From Pseudomonadota bacterium (GTDB lineage Bacteria; Myxococcota_A; Polyangia; Polyangiales; Polyangiaceae), in assembly GCA_023432025.1 (NCBI GenBank), contig JAEYVE010000281.1, positions 1 through 33,984 on the forward strand: a stretch of 33,984 nt of DNA, read 5' to 3'. Shown piece after piece: positions 6,920-15,261 of the stretch; positions within the stretch are counted from its first letter, which is position 1; each line of letters opens with the position of its first letter. The notes under the pieces are model-generated. The model was not told where the DNA came from, did no database searches, and saw only the letters and a list, made by a program, of their open reading frames with translations. Made by a program: the position numbers and the translations under genes.

Positions 6920-6961
6920 CGCAATTTGCGGATGACGACGACGGTGCTTGGTGGCGTCCGC

Positions 6962-7213
6962 TCAGGCGCCGCCCATACCGGCGGCTGCGCCCGCGCTGCC
7001 GCCCTGGCCGTCTCCACCCTGTCCGCCGAGATTGTCTCCGCCGGTGCCGCCCGTATTCTGCGAGCCGCCCGTATTCTTCGCGCCCGCTTCGCCGGTGCCA
7101 CCCGTCGCCGGCGGAATTTCGCTGCGATCGACGTCCGTGATCAGGGTGCAGCTGGCGATGGAAAGCGCCACGGCGAGGGAAACGAGGACGAAGGGTCGAC
7201 GAAGGGAGCGCAT
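6962..7213 (-). CDS. Small Gly/Thr-rich lipoprotein
   Basis: An 83-residue predicted lipoprotein. Basic MRSLRRP leads into a hydrophobic core and a lipobox ending SIASC (Cys at about 22), after which CTLITDVDRSEIPP introduces a disordered tail rich in TGG and GGQGG. GGAGAA lies 5 nt upstream of ATG 7213. No enzymatic domain is present. The CTLITDVDRS start is a pattern I associate with myxobacterial lipoproteins, which often continue into longer Cys-rich domains, so this may be a minimal or truncated member. It is 102 bp downstream of egtD on the same strand and may be read with it. Confidence 0.7.
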   Translation of the reverse strand: MRSLRRPFVLVSLAVALSIASCTLITDVDRSEIPPATGGTGEAGAKNTGGSQNTGGTGGDNLGGQGGDGQGGSAGAAAGMGGA

Positions 7214-7315
7214 GAGCTTCTCCGAGGGAGGGAACGAAGTGCGGCGCATCTTCCCCAGGGTCGCCGGAGGGCGCAAGGGGCTACCCGGGGAACCCGACCA
7301 CACGTGACCGAGTCT

Positions 7316-8356
7316 TTACAGTCGCGTCACGCGGCGCGCCACGGAAACACCGAAGTAGCCGTTGGCGGGCTCGTGCCACGAACAAAGCTCCAAGCCTGAA
7401 TCCCGGAGCAGCTCGGCAACGCCACCGCGCGTGAATTTGCGGCTGATTTCCGTGCGAATGCGCTCACCACGGCCGAGCGCCACCGAAAGCCCGAGTGAGC
7501 GCAGCGTGACGGTGTGCGCTCGCCGCGCCTCCAAGTGCATTTCCACTTGGTTCGCCTCTTCGTCGAAGAACGCGACGTGCTCGAAATCGGATGGCTCGAA
7601 CGTCGCATCCAGCCTGCGGTTGAGCACGAAGAGCACGTTCTTGTTGAAGGCGGCAGTCACGCCTTCGGCGTCGTTGTAGGCGCGGTCGAGCACCGTGCGC
7701 TCCTTGACCAAGTCCGTGCCGAGGAGGAGCCGGTCTCCCTCGTCCATGCGCTCGGCGATGTGTGAGAGGAAGCGCGTCGCGGCTCCGGCGTCGAAGTTGC
7801 CGATGGTGCTGCCCAAGAAGACGAACAAGCGGCGCGCGCCGGTGGGCGCTTCGCCCAGGTGCCGCTCGTAGTCGCCGACGATGCCGCGCACGTCCAGCCA
7901 GGGAAAGCGCCGGCGGAGTCTCCGCGCGCTGTCGCGCACTGCGCCTTCGCTGACGTCGATGGGCACGTAGGTGCACGAGCAACACACCCGTTCGGCAGCG
8001 CGGAAGAGGGTCTCCGTTTTGCGGGCCGCGCCGCTGCCCAGCTCCACCACGTGTGACGGTCGGAGCGTGCCGAGCAGACTGGGCGCGACTTCTTCGAGCA
8101 GAGCCAGCTCGGTGCGCGTGGCGTAGTACTCCGGGGTTTCGCAAATGCGCTCGAAGAGCCGCGAGCCGCGCGTGTCGTACAGGTGCTTGGACGGGAGTGA
8201 CTTGGGCTTTTGGTGGAAGCCGTTTCGCACGTCCTCGGCGAGGGTGGAGCGCCCTTCGGGAAGCAGAACGCGCACCTCGATGCTCCCGTCGGAAGCGGAC
8301 CCACTGGGTCGTCGTCGTGAGCTATCGGTGGGTTGACTCGAAGGAGGATGGGTCAT
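7316..8356 (-). CDS. egtD: EgtD, histidine N-alpha-trimethyltransferase
   Basis: A 346-residue SAM-dependent methyltransferase that converts L-histidine to hercynine, the first step of ergothioneine synthesis. Diagnostic features are KHLYDTRGSRLFERI (57-71), ETPEYYATRTE (73-83), the SAM loop VVELGSGAARKT (103-114), VPIDVS, the FLGSTIGNF motif, and a C-terminal region with EISRKFTRGGV. The overall length matches characterised EgtD plus a short N-terminal Ser-rich extension of about 25 residues. AAGGAGGATGGGTC precedes ATG 8356, giving a strong ribosome site. It is divergent from egtC with 123 bp between, so the pathway is encoded on both strands from a common intergenic region. Confidence 0.92.
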   Translation of the reverse strand: MTHPPSSQPTDSSRRRPSGSASDGSIEVRVLLPEGRSTLAEDVRNGFHQKPKSLPSKHLYDTRGSRLFERICETPEYYATRTELALLEEVAPSLLGTLRPSHVVELGSGAARKTETLFRAAERVCCSCTYVPIDVSEGAVRDSARRLRRRFPWLDVRGIVGDYERHLGEAPTGARRLFVFLGSTIGNFDAGAATRFLSHIAERMDEGDRLLLGTDLVKERTVLDRAYNDAEGVTAAFNKNVLFVLNRRLDATFEPSDFEHVAFFDEEANQVEMHLEARRAHTVTLRSLGLSVALGRGERIRTEISRKFTRGGVAELLRDSGLELCSWHEPANGYFGVSVARRVTRL

Positions 8357-8479
8357 GATTGCCTCACAAGTGCTCGCAAGGAGCCACCTTGGTTCCAGGA
8401 CGAACGCGCGCGAGGCGACACGGCGCAGGATCGCGGCCGCGAGGCGGCGCGTCGGGCGTGGCGCAGTATCCTGTACGGC

Positions 8480-9310
8480 ATGTGTCGCATGGTGGGGTAC
8501 CTGGGCTCAGCGCTGCCCGTGCGGGCGCTGCTCGACGACGCGCCTCACTCGCTCGAACGCCAAAGCTACGCGGCGCGCGAATTGAATGGCTCGGTCGTCA
8601 GCGCTGACGGCTGGGGCCTTTCGTTTTACGTGCCGCACGAGCGAGAGCCATGTGTCTATCGAAGCGGCCTGCCGATCTGGGCGGACGCCAATCGACTCAG
8701 CTTGGGACGCGCCATTCAGAGCGGCTGCGTGCTGGGGGCGGTTCGCAGCGCTACCGACCCGCTCAGCCACGGCATCGTCAACACGCAGCCGTTCAGCTTC
8801 GATACGCTGTCCTTTTTGCACAACGGCTACGTGCGGCCCTTTCGCGGCAGACTCATGCGTGAGCTGCGCGACGGCTTGGGGCACGAAGCCTATGCGCTCG
8901 TCCGCGGCGACACCGACTCCGAGCACTTCTTCGCGCTGGTCGTCGACGAGTGGCTGTGCGAGTCGCGAGCGTCCGCAGACGGCGAGGGGAGGCGGCTGCT
9001 TCGTGCCCTTACGCGCGCAACCGCGCGCCTTTTTGCGCTCTGTGAGCGTCACGAGGCAAACGCATTGGTCGCCGCGATTCTGAGCGACGGCGAGCGGCTG
9101 ACGTTCACGCGCGCCCTTGCTGCGAACCAGAGCGAGAGCGCCGGCGCGTCGGTGCCCAGTGCGCCTCCCAGCTTGTACGAAAGGAGCACCGAGCAGGGTT
9201 GGACCGTCGCTTCGGAGCCCCTGGACGGCGCGGGTCCGTGGCGTTCGGTGGACGAGGGGTCGTCCACGCTCGTGGAGAGGCGCGATGGCTCTTTCGTCGT
9301 TCGTACGTGA
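8480..9310 (+). CDS. egtC: EgtC, class II glutamine amidotransferase (gamma-glutamyl hercynylcysteine sulfoxide hydrolase)
   Basis: A 276-residue N-terminal-nucleophile amidohydrolase. ATG 8480 is chosen because it places the catalytic Cys at residue 2 (MCRMVGYLG), exposed after Met removal as in all class II GATases; the longer frame would bury it. Other family segments are DGWGLSFYV, GAVRSAT, NTQPFSF and the FLHNGYVRPFR loop. EgtC removes the glutamate from gamma-glutamyl-hercynylcysteine sulfoxide in the route that uses gamma-glutamylcysteine as sulfur donor. Its position directly ahead of egtB supports the specific role over a generic amidotransferase. Its stop is followed by the egtB ribosome site. 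Confidence 0.88.
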   Translation: MCRMVGYLGSALPVRALLDDAPHSLERQSYAARELNGSVVSADGWGLSFYVPHEREPCVYRSGLPIWADANRLSLGRAIQSGCVLGAVRSATDPLSHGIVNTQPFSFDTLSFLHNGYVRPFRGRLMRELRDGLGHEAYALVRGDTDSEHFFALVVDEWLCESRASADGEGRRLLRALTRATARLFALCERHEANALVAAILSDGERLTFTRALAANQSESAGASVPSAPPSLYERSTEQGWTVASEPLDGAGPWRSVDEGSSTLVERRDGSFVVRT

Positions 9311-9327
9311 GCTCGGAGGAAAAGGAC

Positions 9328-10572
9328 GTGACCCTCGAAACAGCCCGCGAGACGTTGCTCGGTCTCGTCGCCGACTTGGACGACGTCGCGTTTCGTACGC
9401 AGTTTCATCCGGAGTTTTCTCCGATTGGTTGGCACGTGGGTCACGCTGCTTTTCAAGAAGAAGTGTTTCTTTTGCGTCGCTTGGGCGGTCACGCGCCGCG
9501 ACTGCCCGAGCTCGACGCGTTGTTCGATTCATTTTCGAGCCACAAATGCGAGCGAGCAGGGCGGCTGCCCGAGCGGCGTCGATTGCTCGACTACGCCAGA
9601 GAGGTGCGAGCGGAAACGACGCGGCTCTTGTGTGAGCGAGGCGGAGATGCCGCCGCGCAAGCGGCGGCGCGTTTCGTCGCGAGCCACGAGCTGCAGCACG
9701 CGGAAATCATCGCGACGGTGCGTCTGCTGGGCGAGCTGTACTTGACTACGCAGGCCTCGGACGCATCCGACTCCAGTTTTCCCGATGACGAGTGGCGGAC
9801 GCTGCCAGCCGGAACCTTCGTTCTTGGCAACGACGATGATCCAGAGCGGTGGGACAACGAAGGTGGCGCTCATTCGTGCACGCTGGATGAGTTTCGACTC
9901 ATGCGTTTTCCGGTGAGCGAACGCGCTTGGCTCGAGTGGATGGCTGCGGGTGGCTACATGGATCGCCCGGCGTGGTCCACGCCCGGTTGGAACGCTCGCG
10001 TGGCTCGTGGTTGGGAGGGGCCGCTGCATTGGCAGCGAGACGCGGAGGGCTGCGTTTGGAAACGTACGCTCGCGGGGCGAGAGATCGTGGGAGGCGGCTG
10101 TCCGGTTGCGCACGTGAGCTACTACGAAGCCGAAGCGTTCGCGCGTGCTTGGGGAGCGCGCCTGCCGACGGAGGCCGAGTGGGAGTACGCCGCCAGTTGG
10201 GACGCGACCCGCCGGCAGAAGCGCCGTTACCCGTGGGGCGACCAGGTTCTCGCCGGCAGAGCCGACCTCGCCTTCGTTGGTTTCGGGCCAGGGCCGCTCG
10301 GCGTGCACGCGGAGGGGCGCTCCGCGTTCGGCGTGGAGGACCTTTGCGGCGGCGTGTGGGAGTGGACGACGAGCTCGTTTTTGCCCTACCCCGGCTTTTC
10401 TGCGGGCACGTACGCCGCCTACAGCGCGCCCTGGTTCGGAGACGCGCACCACGTGGCCCGCGGCGGGTCGTTCGCTACGGCTGCGGAAAATGCCCGCTCG
10501 ACCTTCCGAAACTGGTATGGGCTTCATCAGAGGGAGCCCTGTTTGGGGCTGCGTTTGGCTCAGTCTCTCTGA
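9328..10572 (+). CDS. egtB: EgtB, ergothioneine sulfoxide synthase
   Basis: A 414-residue non-heme iron oxygenase that joins the sulfur donor to hercynine. The N-terminal DinB-like helical domain carries the iron triad: His36/His39 in GWHVGH, and His120, His124 in the HELQHAE motif (HX3HXE). The C-terminal FGE-sulfatase-like domain starts near LPAGTFVLGND and includes LPTEAEWEYAA, GVWEWTTSSF, ARGGSF and the ending FRNWY-GLRLA. GTG 9328 is chosen because GGAGGA ends 7 nt upstream; an earlier GTG at 9307 would overlap the egtC stop and has no ribosome site. The adjacent egtC suggests gamma-glutamylcysteine as sulfur donor. Ten bp separate it from the exonuclease gene. Confidence 0.9.
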   Translation: MTLETARETLLGLVADLDDVAFRTQFHPEFSPIGWHVGHAAFQEEVFLLRRLGGHAPRLPELDALFDSFSSHKCERAGRLPERRRLLDYAREVRAETTRLLCERGGDAAAQAAARFVASHELQHAEIIATVRLLGELYLTTQASDASDSSFPDDEWRTLPAGTFVLGNDDDPERWDNEGGAHSCTLDEFRLMRFPVSERAWLEWMAAGGYMDRPAWSTPGWNARVARGWEGPLHWQRDAEGCVWKRTLAGREIVGGGCPVAHVSYYEAEAFARAWGARLPTEAEWEYAASWDATRRQKRRYPWGDQVLAGRADLAFVGFGPGPLGVHAEGRSAFGVEDLCGGVWEWTTSSFLPYPGFSAGTYAAYSAPWFGDAHHVARGGSFATAAENARSTFRNWYGLHQREPCLGLRLAQSL

Positions 10573-10582
10573 AACCCTGCCC

Positions 10583-11476
10583 ATGAACGCCCAGCGATCG
10601 AACGTACATTTGGTGGACGGCACCTACGAGCTCTTCCGGGCGTTCTATGGAGCTCCTTCACGCAAGGCACCGGATGGACGCGAAGTGGGAGCGACGCTTG
10701 CGTTCGCGCGCAGCCTGCTTTCGATGCTCGAGAGGCCGGAGGTGACGCACGTGGCGTGCGCGTTCGACACCGTCATCGAGTCCTTCAGAAACGAGCTCTT
10801 CGCTGGCTACAAGACGGGAGACGGCATCGAGCCTGCGCTCCTTTCCCAGTTTCCTTTGGTCGAGCAGATGACGGAGGCGCTCGGGGTCGTGGCGTGGCGC
10901 ATGCTCGAGTTCGAGGCGGACGACGCGCTCGCCACGGGCGCAGAGCGCTTTTCGAGCCTGGAGGAGGTGGCCGAGGTGGTGCTCTGCTCTCCTGACAAAG
11001 ATCTCATGCAGTGCGTGCGCGGTCAGCGCGTCGTGTGTTGGGATCGTCTCCGTGACAAGCGCTACGACGAAGCGGGCGTCGTCGAAAAAATGGGGATCGC
11101 GCCCGAGTCGGTGCCGGACTACCTCGCGCTCGTCGGGGACACCGCGGACGGTATCCCTGGAGTGCCTCGCTGGGGCGCTCGCTCGGCGGCCACGGTGCTC
11201 TCTCGTTACGGGCACCTCGAGTCCATCCCGCGTGACGCGGCGGCCTGGGACATCGCCGTGCGCGGCTCCGCTGCGCTCGTCGCCGAGCTCGGAGCACACG
11301 AAGACGACGTGCAGCTGTACAGACAGCTCGCGACGTTGCGGCGCGACGTGCCGCTCGCGGAGGGGCTCATGGCGCTCGAGTGGCGAGGCGCCCGAAGAGC
11401 CGACATCGAGTCACTCGCGCGAGAGCTGGGTGACCTGCGCCTTTTGGAGCGCATCCAGCGGTTCTCGGGCGATTGA
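10583..11476 (+). CDS. 5'-3' exonuclease (PolA N-terminal / flap-endonuclease family)
   Basis: A 297-residue stand-alone 5'-nuclease. Acidic metal-binding motifs appear in family order: HLVDGTYELFRAFY (9-22), ACAFDT with RNELFAGYK, FEADDALAT, SPDKDLMQ, and the helix-hairpin-helix GDTADGIPGVPRWGARSA, equivalent to GDxSDNIPGVxGIGxKTA. No polymerase domain is attached, so it is a separate small exonuclease, as found alongside full-length PolA in some bacteria. It would remove RNA primers or flaps, or process damaged DNA. ATG 10583 lies 10 bp after egtB, implying cotranscription. A functional tie to ergothioneine is not obvious. Confidence 0.88.
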   Translation: MNAQRSNVHLVDGTYELFRAFYGAPSRKAPDGREVGATLAFARSLLSMLERPEVTHVACAFDTVIESFRNELFAGYKTGDGIEPALLSQFPLVEQMTEALGVVAWRMLEFEADDALATGAERFSSLEEVAEVVLCSPDKDLMQCVRGQRVVCWDRLRDKRYDEAGVVEKMGIAPESVPDYLALVGDTADGIPGVPRWGARSAATVLSRYGHLESIPRDAAAWDIAVRGSAALVAELGAHEDDVQLYRQLATLRRDVPLAEGLMALEWRGARRADIESLARELGDLRLLERIQRFSGD

Positions 11477-11536
11477 CGCCCTCCGGCTCGTTCGTCCCTC
11501 CTGACGACTCGGGCGGAGCGCGCTATCGTCGCCCGC

Positions 11537-12337
11537 ATGCGAATGCGAGCGCGGCTCGGGCTAGGTGTCGTTCGGTGGGCCTCTTTTTCGCTGCCCCTTC
11601 TGGGTGCTGCGTCTGCATTCGCACAAACGGCGCCTCCGCCTTCTGGCTACCCGGCAGCAACCGCTCCCGCAAACACCGGCGACTCACCCGCGCTCGAGGC
11701 GGGCGGCCTGCGACCCCCCGGCGAGTTGGTCCAAGAGGAGGCCCCTCCGAGTGAAACTCAGAAGGAGCTCGAGCGTTCGGATCGCGAGGACTCGGGGCGA
11801 GGGCTCGAGTTCGTTTGGCTGAACGTGGAGGCTGGCTACCAGCACGCCAATCTGACCGCCTTTTCGGGGGACGACGACCTCGTTCCCGGGGTCGACGCCT
11901 CGCAGGATGGTTTCGTGTTCGGCGGCGGCGCGGGCGTGCGCTTGCTCTATTTCACGCTGGGCGCGCGCTTTCGCTTCGGCAGCTTCGATAGCTGGCAGTT
12001 GTGGTCTTTGCTGGGCGAAGCGGGCGTGCATTTTCCGCTCGGCGCCTTCGACCCGTATGTCCGGCTCGGGGTCGGCTACGCGTCGGTGGGTTCGTTCAAC
12101 ACGGGTTCGTTCGCGGACGACGGAGACATTTCCGTGCGTGGTGTCGACGTGCGCGCGGCCGTGGGGCTCGACTACTACTTGAGCCGCTCGTTCTCTCTGG
12201 GCGCTCAGCTGTCCGGTGATGTGCTGGTCTTGAATCGACCGGGCGTGAGCGGCGTCGATTCGGGCGCCTACGCCGATGACGGTTCGGGTACCGGCCTCAG
12301 CCTGTACGCGACGGCCGTGGCGGGTCTCCACTTCTAA
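11537..12337 (+). CDS. Outer-membrane beta-barrel protein
   Basis: A 266-residue exported protein with a signal peptide ending ASAFA-QTAPPP (about residue 30). A Pro/Ala- and Glu-rich linker (31-95) follows, then about eight alternating amphipathic strands (WLNVEAGYQHANL, GGGAGVRLLYFTLGARFRF, LWSLLGEAGVHF, YVRLGVGYASVG, RAAVGLDYYLSRSFSLGAQLSG) that end in YATAVAGLHF with a terminal aromatic. This fits a small OmpA/OmpW-size barrel; no specific family can be named. It lies 3 bp upstream of the PrsW-type gene, so the two probably share a transcript. Confidence 0.75.
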   Translation: MRMRARLGLGVVRWASFSLPLLGAASAFAQTAPPPSGYPAATAPANTGDSPALEAGGLRPPGELVQEEAPPSETQKELERSDREDSGRGLEFVWLNVEAGYQHANLTAFSGDDDLVPGVDASQDGFVFGGGAGVRLLYFTLGARFRFGSFDSWQLWSLLGEAGVHFPLGAFDPYVRLGVGYASVGSFNTGSFADDGDISVRGVDVRAAVGLDYYLSRSFSLGAQLSGDVLVLNRPGVSGVDSGAYADDGSGTGLSLYATAVAGLHF

Positions 12338-12340
12338 CTC

Positions 12341-13486
12341 ATGTTCTGGCTTCGGGCGGCTCTGAACCTCGCGAGCGCGGCGCTGCCGATCGCGATGGGT
12401 TTGTGGCTGTTCCGTCGCGTCGCGGCCCAACGCGTGGTTTCGCGTGGTCGCGTGCTCTTGACCATGTTCGGCGGCGCAGCAGGCGCGGTCGTCGCTGCGC
12501 TTCTCGAAGGCTGGCTCATTTCGTGGTCGGGCCTCTCTTTTCGCGTTTCTCCAGGAAACGCGCTCAGCGCGGCGCTCGCCATGTTGCTCTTGGCGGCGCC
12601 CCTCGAGGAGGGGCTGAAGGTCCTGGCGGTCTGGCCTCTGAAGGCGCGGAGGCGCCTGACGAGCGGTCGCATGGGCGCGTTTTATGCGGTGTGCGCGGCT
12701 TCGGGCTTTGCGTCGGTCGAAACGCTCTTGCTGTTTTGGCATTGGAAAGCGCACGACTTCTTGGACCTCGCTCGTGCGCTCATCGCGCTCCCCGCGCACC
12801 TCTTTTTCGCGGGAGTCTGGGGATACGCGCTGGGAGGCGGGACGCGGCGGCGCTCGCGTTTCGGCTTCGTCTTCTGCTTGGCCACGCTTCTGCACGGCTT
12901 GTACGACCACGTCGTCTTCGGGCGCGGTCCGGCGCTCTTGGTCGTCGTGATCCCGCTCTTGGTCACGATGGCGCTCGGGGTGTGGGTCATCGTGCGCGAC
13001 GCGGCGCCCACGTCCGAAGGGCGTTCGTCGCGCCTCTCGATGTTCGAGCCGCCCAGCGTGGGCGCGGTGCGCGATGCCATGTCGGCGCGCGGACAGCCGC
13101 TCATGCTCCACTGGATCGCCTTCGGAGCGCTGGTGACGCTCGGCGTCATGCTGTGCTTTCTGGTGAGCGTCGTCTACGCCGGTCATCGCTGGGGCGTGGA
13201 CTTTGCGGCCATCGACGAGTCGGAGCTGGTGGCCACCTTGCCGCTCGTGCTCCTCGGATCGGCGCTGCTTGCGGCGTTTCCGGTGTCCGGGTACCTGGTG
13301 GCGCGCGCCAGCGCCTCGCGCAGCGTGCTGGAGCCGGCTTGGGCGACGGGCGCTGCGATCGTCATCACGCTGGCGCTGTTCAGCGTGACCGATCCGATGG
13401 CGCTCGTGGTCGCGGCGAGTGTTTCGCCCGTGGGCTTTGGCTTGGCTTGTATTGGCGCGTGGTTCGGTCTGGCGCGCCCGCATTAA
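12341..13486 (+). CDS. PrsW-family intramembrane metalloprotease
   Basis: A 381-residue polytopic membrane protein with about nine hydrophobic segments. The PrsW signature is present: EEGLK at 89-93 (Glu-Glu-x-x-Lys), GFASVET in the next helix, PAHLFFAGVWG and LLHGLYDH, which provide the Glu and His residues expected to bind zinc in this Abi/CAAX-related fold. PrsW of Bacillus cleaves an anti-sigma factor; no sigma or anti-sigma pair is visible here, so the substrate is unknown. The C-terminal third (from about residue 240) holds extra helices beyond the core domain. Its stop overlaps the convergent folate gene's stop in the palindrome TTAA at 13483-13486. Confidence 0.85.
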   Translation: MFWLRAALNLASAALPIAMGLWLFRRVAAQRVVSRGRVLLTMFGGAAGAVVAALLEGWLISWSGLSFRVSPGNALSAALAMLLLAAPLEEGLKVLAVWPLKARRRLTSGRMGAFYAVCAASGFASVETLLLFWHWKAHDFLDLARALIALPAHLFFAGVWGYALGGGTRRRSRFGFVFCLATLLHGLYDHVVFGRGPALLVVVIPLLVTMALGVWVIVRDAAPTSEGRSSRLSMFEPPSVGAVRDAMSARGQPLMLHWIAFGALVTLGVMLCFLVSVVYAGHRWGVDFAAIDESELVATLPLVLLGSALLAAFPVSGYLVARASASRSVLEPAWATGAAIVITLALFSVTDPMALVVAASVSPVGFGLACIGAWFGLARPH

Positions 13487-14127
13487 CGTGAAGACTCGGC
13501 GCCGACTTCCAAGCTTCGCTTGTCGGTGACGACCCAGTCGCCGGCGCGGTCGTGCGCCTCGTACGGCAGCTCGGCGAGCAGCTGAAAGTCGAACGCCACG
13601 ACGACGACGCGGGCGGGCGGCGCCACGTCCGGCAGCGTGGCATCGTAGTAGCCGGCGCCATAGCCAATACGATGCCCACTGGCCGCGACGGCGAGCGCAG
13701 GAACGATCACGACGTCCAGATCGCCGCGCCGCGCCTCGGGTGCGCTAGCGGGTGGCTCGGCGAAGCGACGACCTCGCTCCGCGAGGTCGCTCGGTGACGT
13801 GACGCTGCGAAAACCGGTACGAAAGCCGGTCTCCGTCGGGTCCATGAACGGGTAGTAGAGTTTTTTTCCTTCGGTGAGCAGCTGCTCGAACAGAGGCAGC
13901 AGGTCTACCTCACGTCGCTCCCGCATGGCCGCGAACAGCGCAACCGAGCGCGCCGCACGAACGACGTCGAGCTCGAGCAAGCGAGCGACCACGCGTTCGC
14001 TTTTTTCGGCGATCACCGCTTCGGGGTGAGCTTGGCGGAGCGACCGCATGCGGGCGCGGATTTGGCGTTTGGCGCGCCCGGTGAGGGAGGCCACGATCTC
14101 GGGATCCAGCTCGGACACGAGGTGCAT
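13483..14127 (-). CDS. 5-formyltetrahydrofolate cyclo-ligase family protein
   Basis: A 214-residue protein that would convert 5-formyl-THF to 5,10-methenyl-THF using ATP. Visible family features are the N-terminal basic helix KRQIRARMRSLR, SVALFAAMREREVDL-type ATP-binding region (ALFAAMRERREVD), KKLYYPFMD and the conserved GHRIGYGAGYYDATL loop. ATG 14127 is chosen because GGAG lies about 8 nt upstream and the length then matches the family; the frame stays open upstream but that sequence is low-complexity and lies in the divergent promoter region. It is divergent from the lactonase gene (136 bp gap). In genomes without a recognised symbol the family is often called ygfA/fau. Confidence 0.85.
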   Translation of the reverse strand: MHLVSELDPEIVASLTGRAKRQIRARMRSLRQAHPEAVIAEKSERVVARLLELDVVRAARSVALFAAMRERREVDLLPLFEQLLTEGKKLYYPFMDPTETGFRTGFRSVTSPSDLAERGRRFAEPPASAPEARRGDLDVVIVPALAVAASGHRIGYGAGYYDATLPDVAPPARVVVVAFDFQLLAELPYEAHDRAGDWVVTDKRSLEVGAESSR

Positions 14128-14263
14128 GTACCACTCCACGCCGCGCCGAACTACGCGCCCGGGCGTACGGCGTTCTCCGGGCGGCTCGTCCGTGGCTTCG
14201 AGCGTCCAGGCGAACGCGGGCGCTCGTTGTGCTTGCAGGTGCCGCTGAGTAGCGTGAGCCCCC

Positions 14264-15256
14264 ATGGGCAGGACCGTTTACGTCGGGGGAGAGCAGAGCC
14301 TCTTGGTTTGCGAGCTCGCGTCGCAGGCGCTGGAAGTTCACGCTCGCGTCGACGTGGGCGCCTTGCCGTCGTTTCTGGCCTTCGCTCCTCGCCGGGGGAC
14401 CGCCTACGCCGTGGCAGAAGGTGAGGACCGCGTGACCGCGCTTCGCGTCACAGCGGAGGGCGCCTCGCCAAAGGTGCTCGGGTCGGTGCCTTGCCCCGGT
14501 GGTCCTGCGTACGTCTCGGTCGATCGCGAAGAGCGCTTCGTGATGGCCGCCAACTACAACGGAGGCACCGTGCTGGTGTGGCCGATTGCGGACGACGGCG
14601 CGCTCGGCCCCGTCACGGAAGAGATCCGCACGGGCATTCACCCGCACGCCGTTCTCACGGATCCCACGAACCAGTTCGTGCTCGTGCCGAACAAGGGCAG
14701 CGATCGGGTAAGCCTTTTTCGCTTGGACGAGAGCCTGGGCAAGCTATTGCCGCTCGATTCGGACACCGTGGCGACCGCCGCAGGCGCGGGTCCACGGCAC
14801 CTCGCGTTTCATCCGAACGGACGTCGTGCCTACCTGATGAACGAGCTCGACTGCACGCTCGTGGTCTTCGCCGTGGAGGAAGAGCGGCTCAGTACGCTGC
14901 AAGTGGCGCAGACCCTGCCTTCCGGCGTCGCTGCCGGCTCCACCGGCGCTGACGTCCACGTCAGCCACGACGGGCGCTTCGTCTACGCGTCGAACCGCGG
15001 GCACGACAGCATCGCTATTTTTCGAACGACGGATGCGGGCGTCGAGCTCGTCGGTCACGAGAGCACGCGCGGCCGCGTGCCTCGCAACTTCTGCTTGCTG
15101 GGCGAGGACCTTCTGCTCGTGGCCAACCAGGAGAGTTGCTCGGTGGTGGCCTTCGAACGGAACCCCGAGAGCGGCCTCCTCCGTTTTCGTTTCGAGACGC
15201 ACGTGGGCGAACGTGCTTTTTGGGTAGGGCCTTGGGGAGCGGCGCCCGGCGCTTGA
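14264..15256 (+). CDS. pgl: Lactonase-family beta-propeller (6-phosphogluconolactonase type)
   Basis: A 330-residue protein made of about seven repeated blades with the lactonase-family pattern, for example GPAYVSVDREERFVMAANYNGG, GIHPHAVLTDPTNQFVLVPNKGSDRVSLFRLD, GPRHLAFHPNGRRAYLMNE and DVHVSHDGRFVYASNRGHDSIAIF. Family members such as YbhE hydrolyse 6-phosphogluconolactone in the pentose-phosphate pathway. There is no signal peptide, so it should be cytoplasmic. Related propellers act on other lactones, so the exact substrate is inferred. The glycosyltransferase gene begins 5 bp after its stop and is probably cotranscribed. Confidence 0.82.
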   Translation: MGRTVYVGGEQSLLVCELASQALEVHARVDVGALPSFLAFAPRRGTAYAVAEGEDRVTALRVTAEGASPKVLGSVPCPGGPAYVSVDREERFVMAANYNGGTVLVWPIADDGALGPVTEEIRTGIHPHAVLTDPTNQFVLVPNKGSDRVSLFRLDESLGKLLPLDSDTVATAAGAGPRHLAFHPNGRRAYLMNELDCTLVVFAVEEERLSTLQVAQTLPSGVAAGSTGADVHVSHDGRFVYASNRGHDSIAIFRTTDAGVELVGHESTRGRVPRNFCLLGEDLLLVANQESCSVVAFERNPESGLLRFRFETHVGERAFWVGPWGAAPGA

Positions 15257-15261
15257 AACGG

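Noticed and set aside
11684..13483. 599-codon minus-strand open frame
   Set aside because: Arg/His/Glu-rich shadow lying antisense to the outer-membrane protein and PrsW-type genes, whose motifs prove the plus-strand frames.
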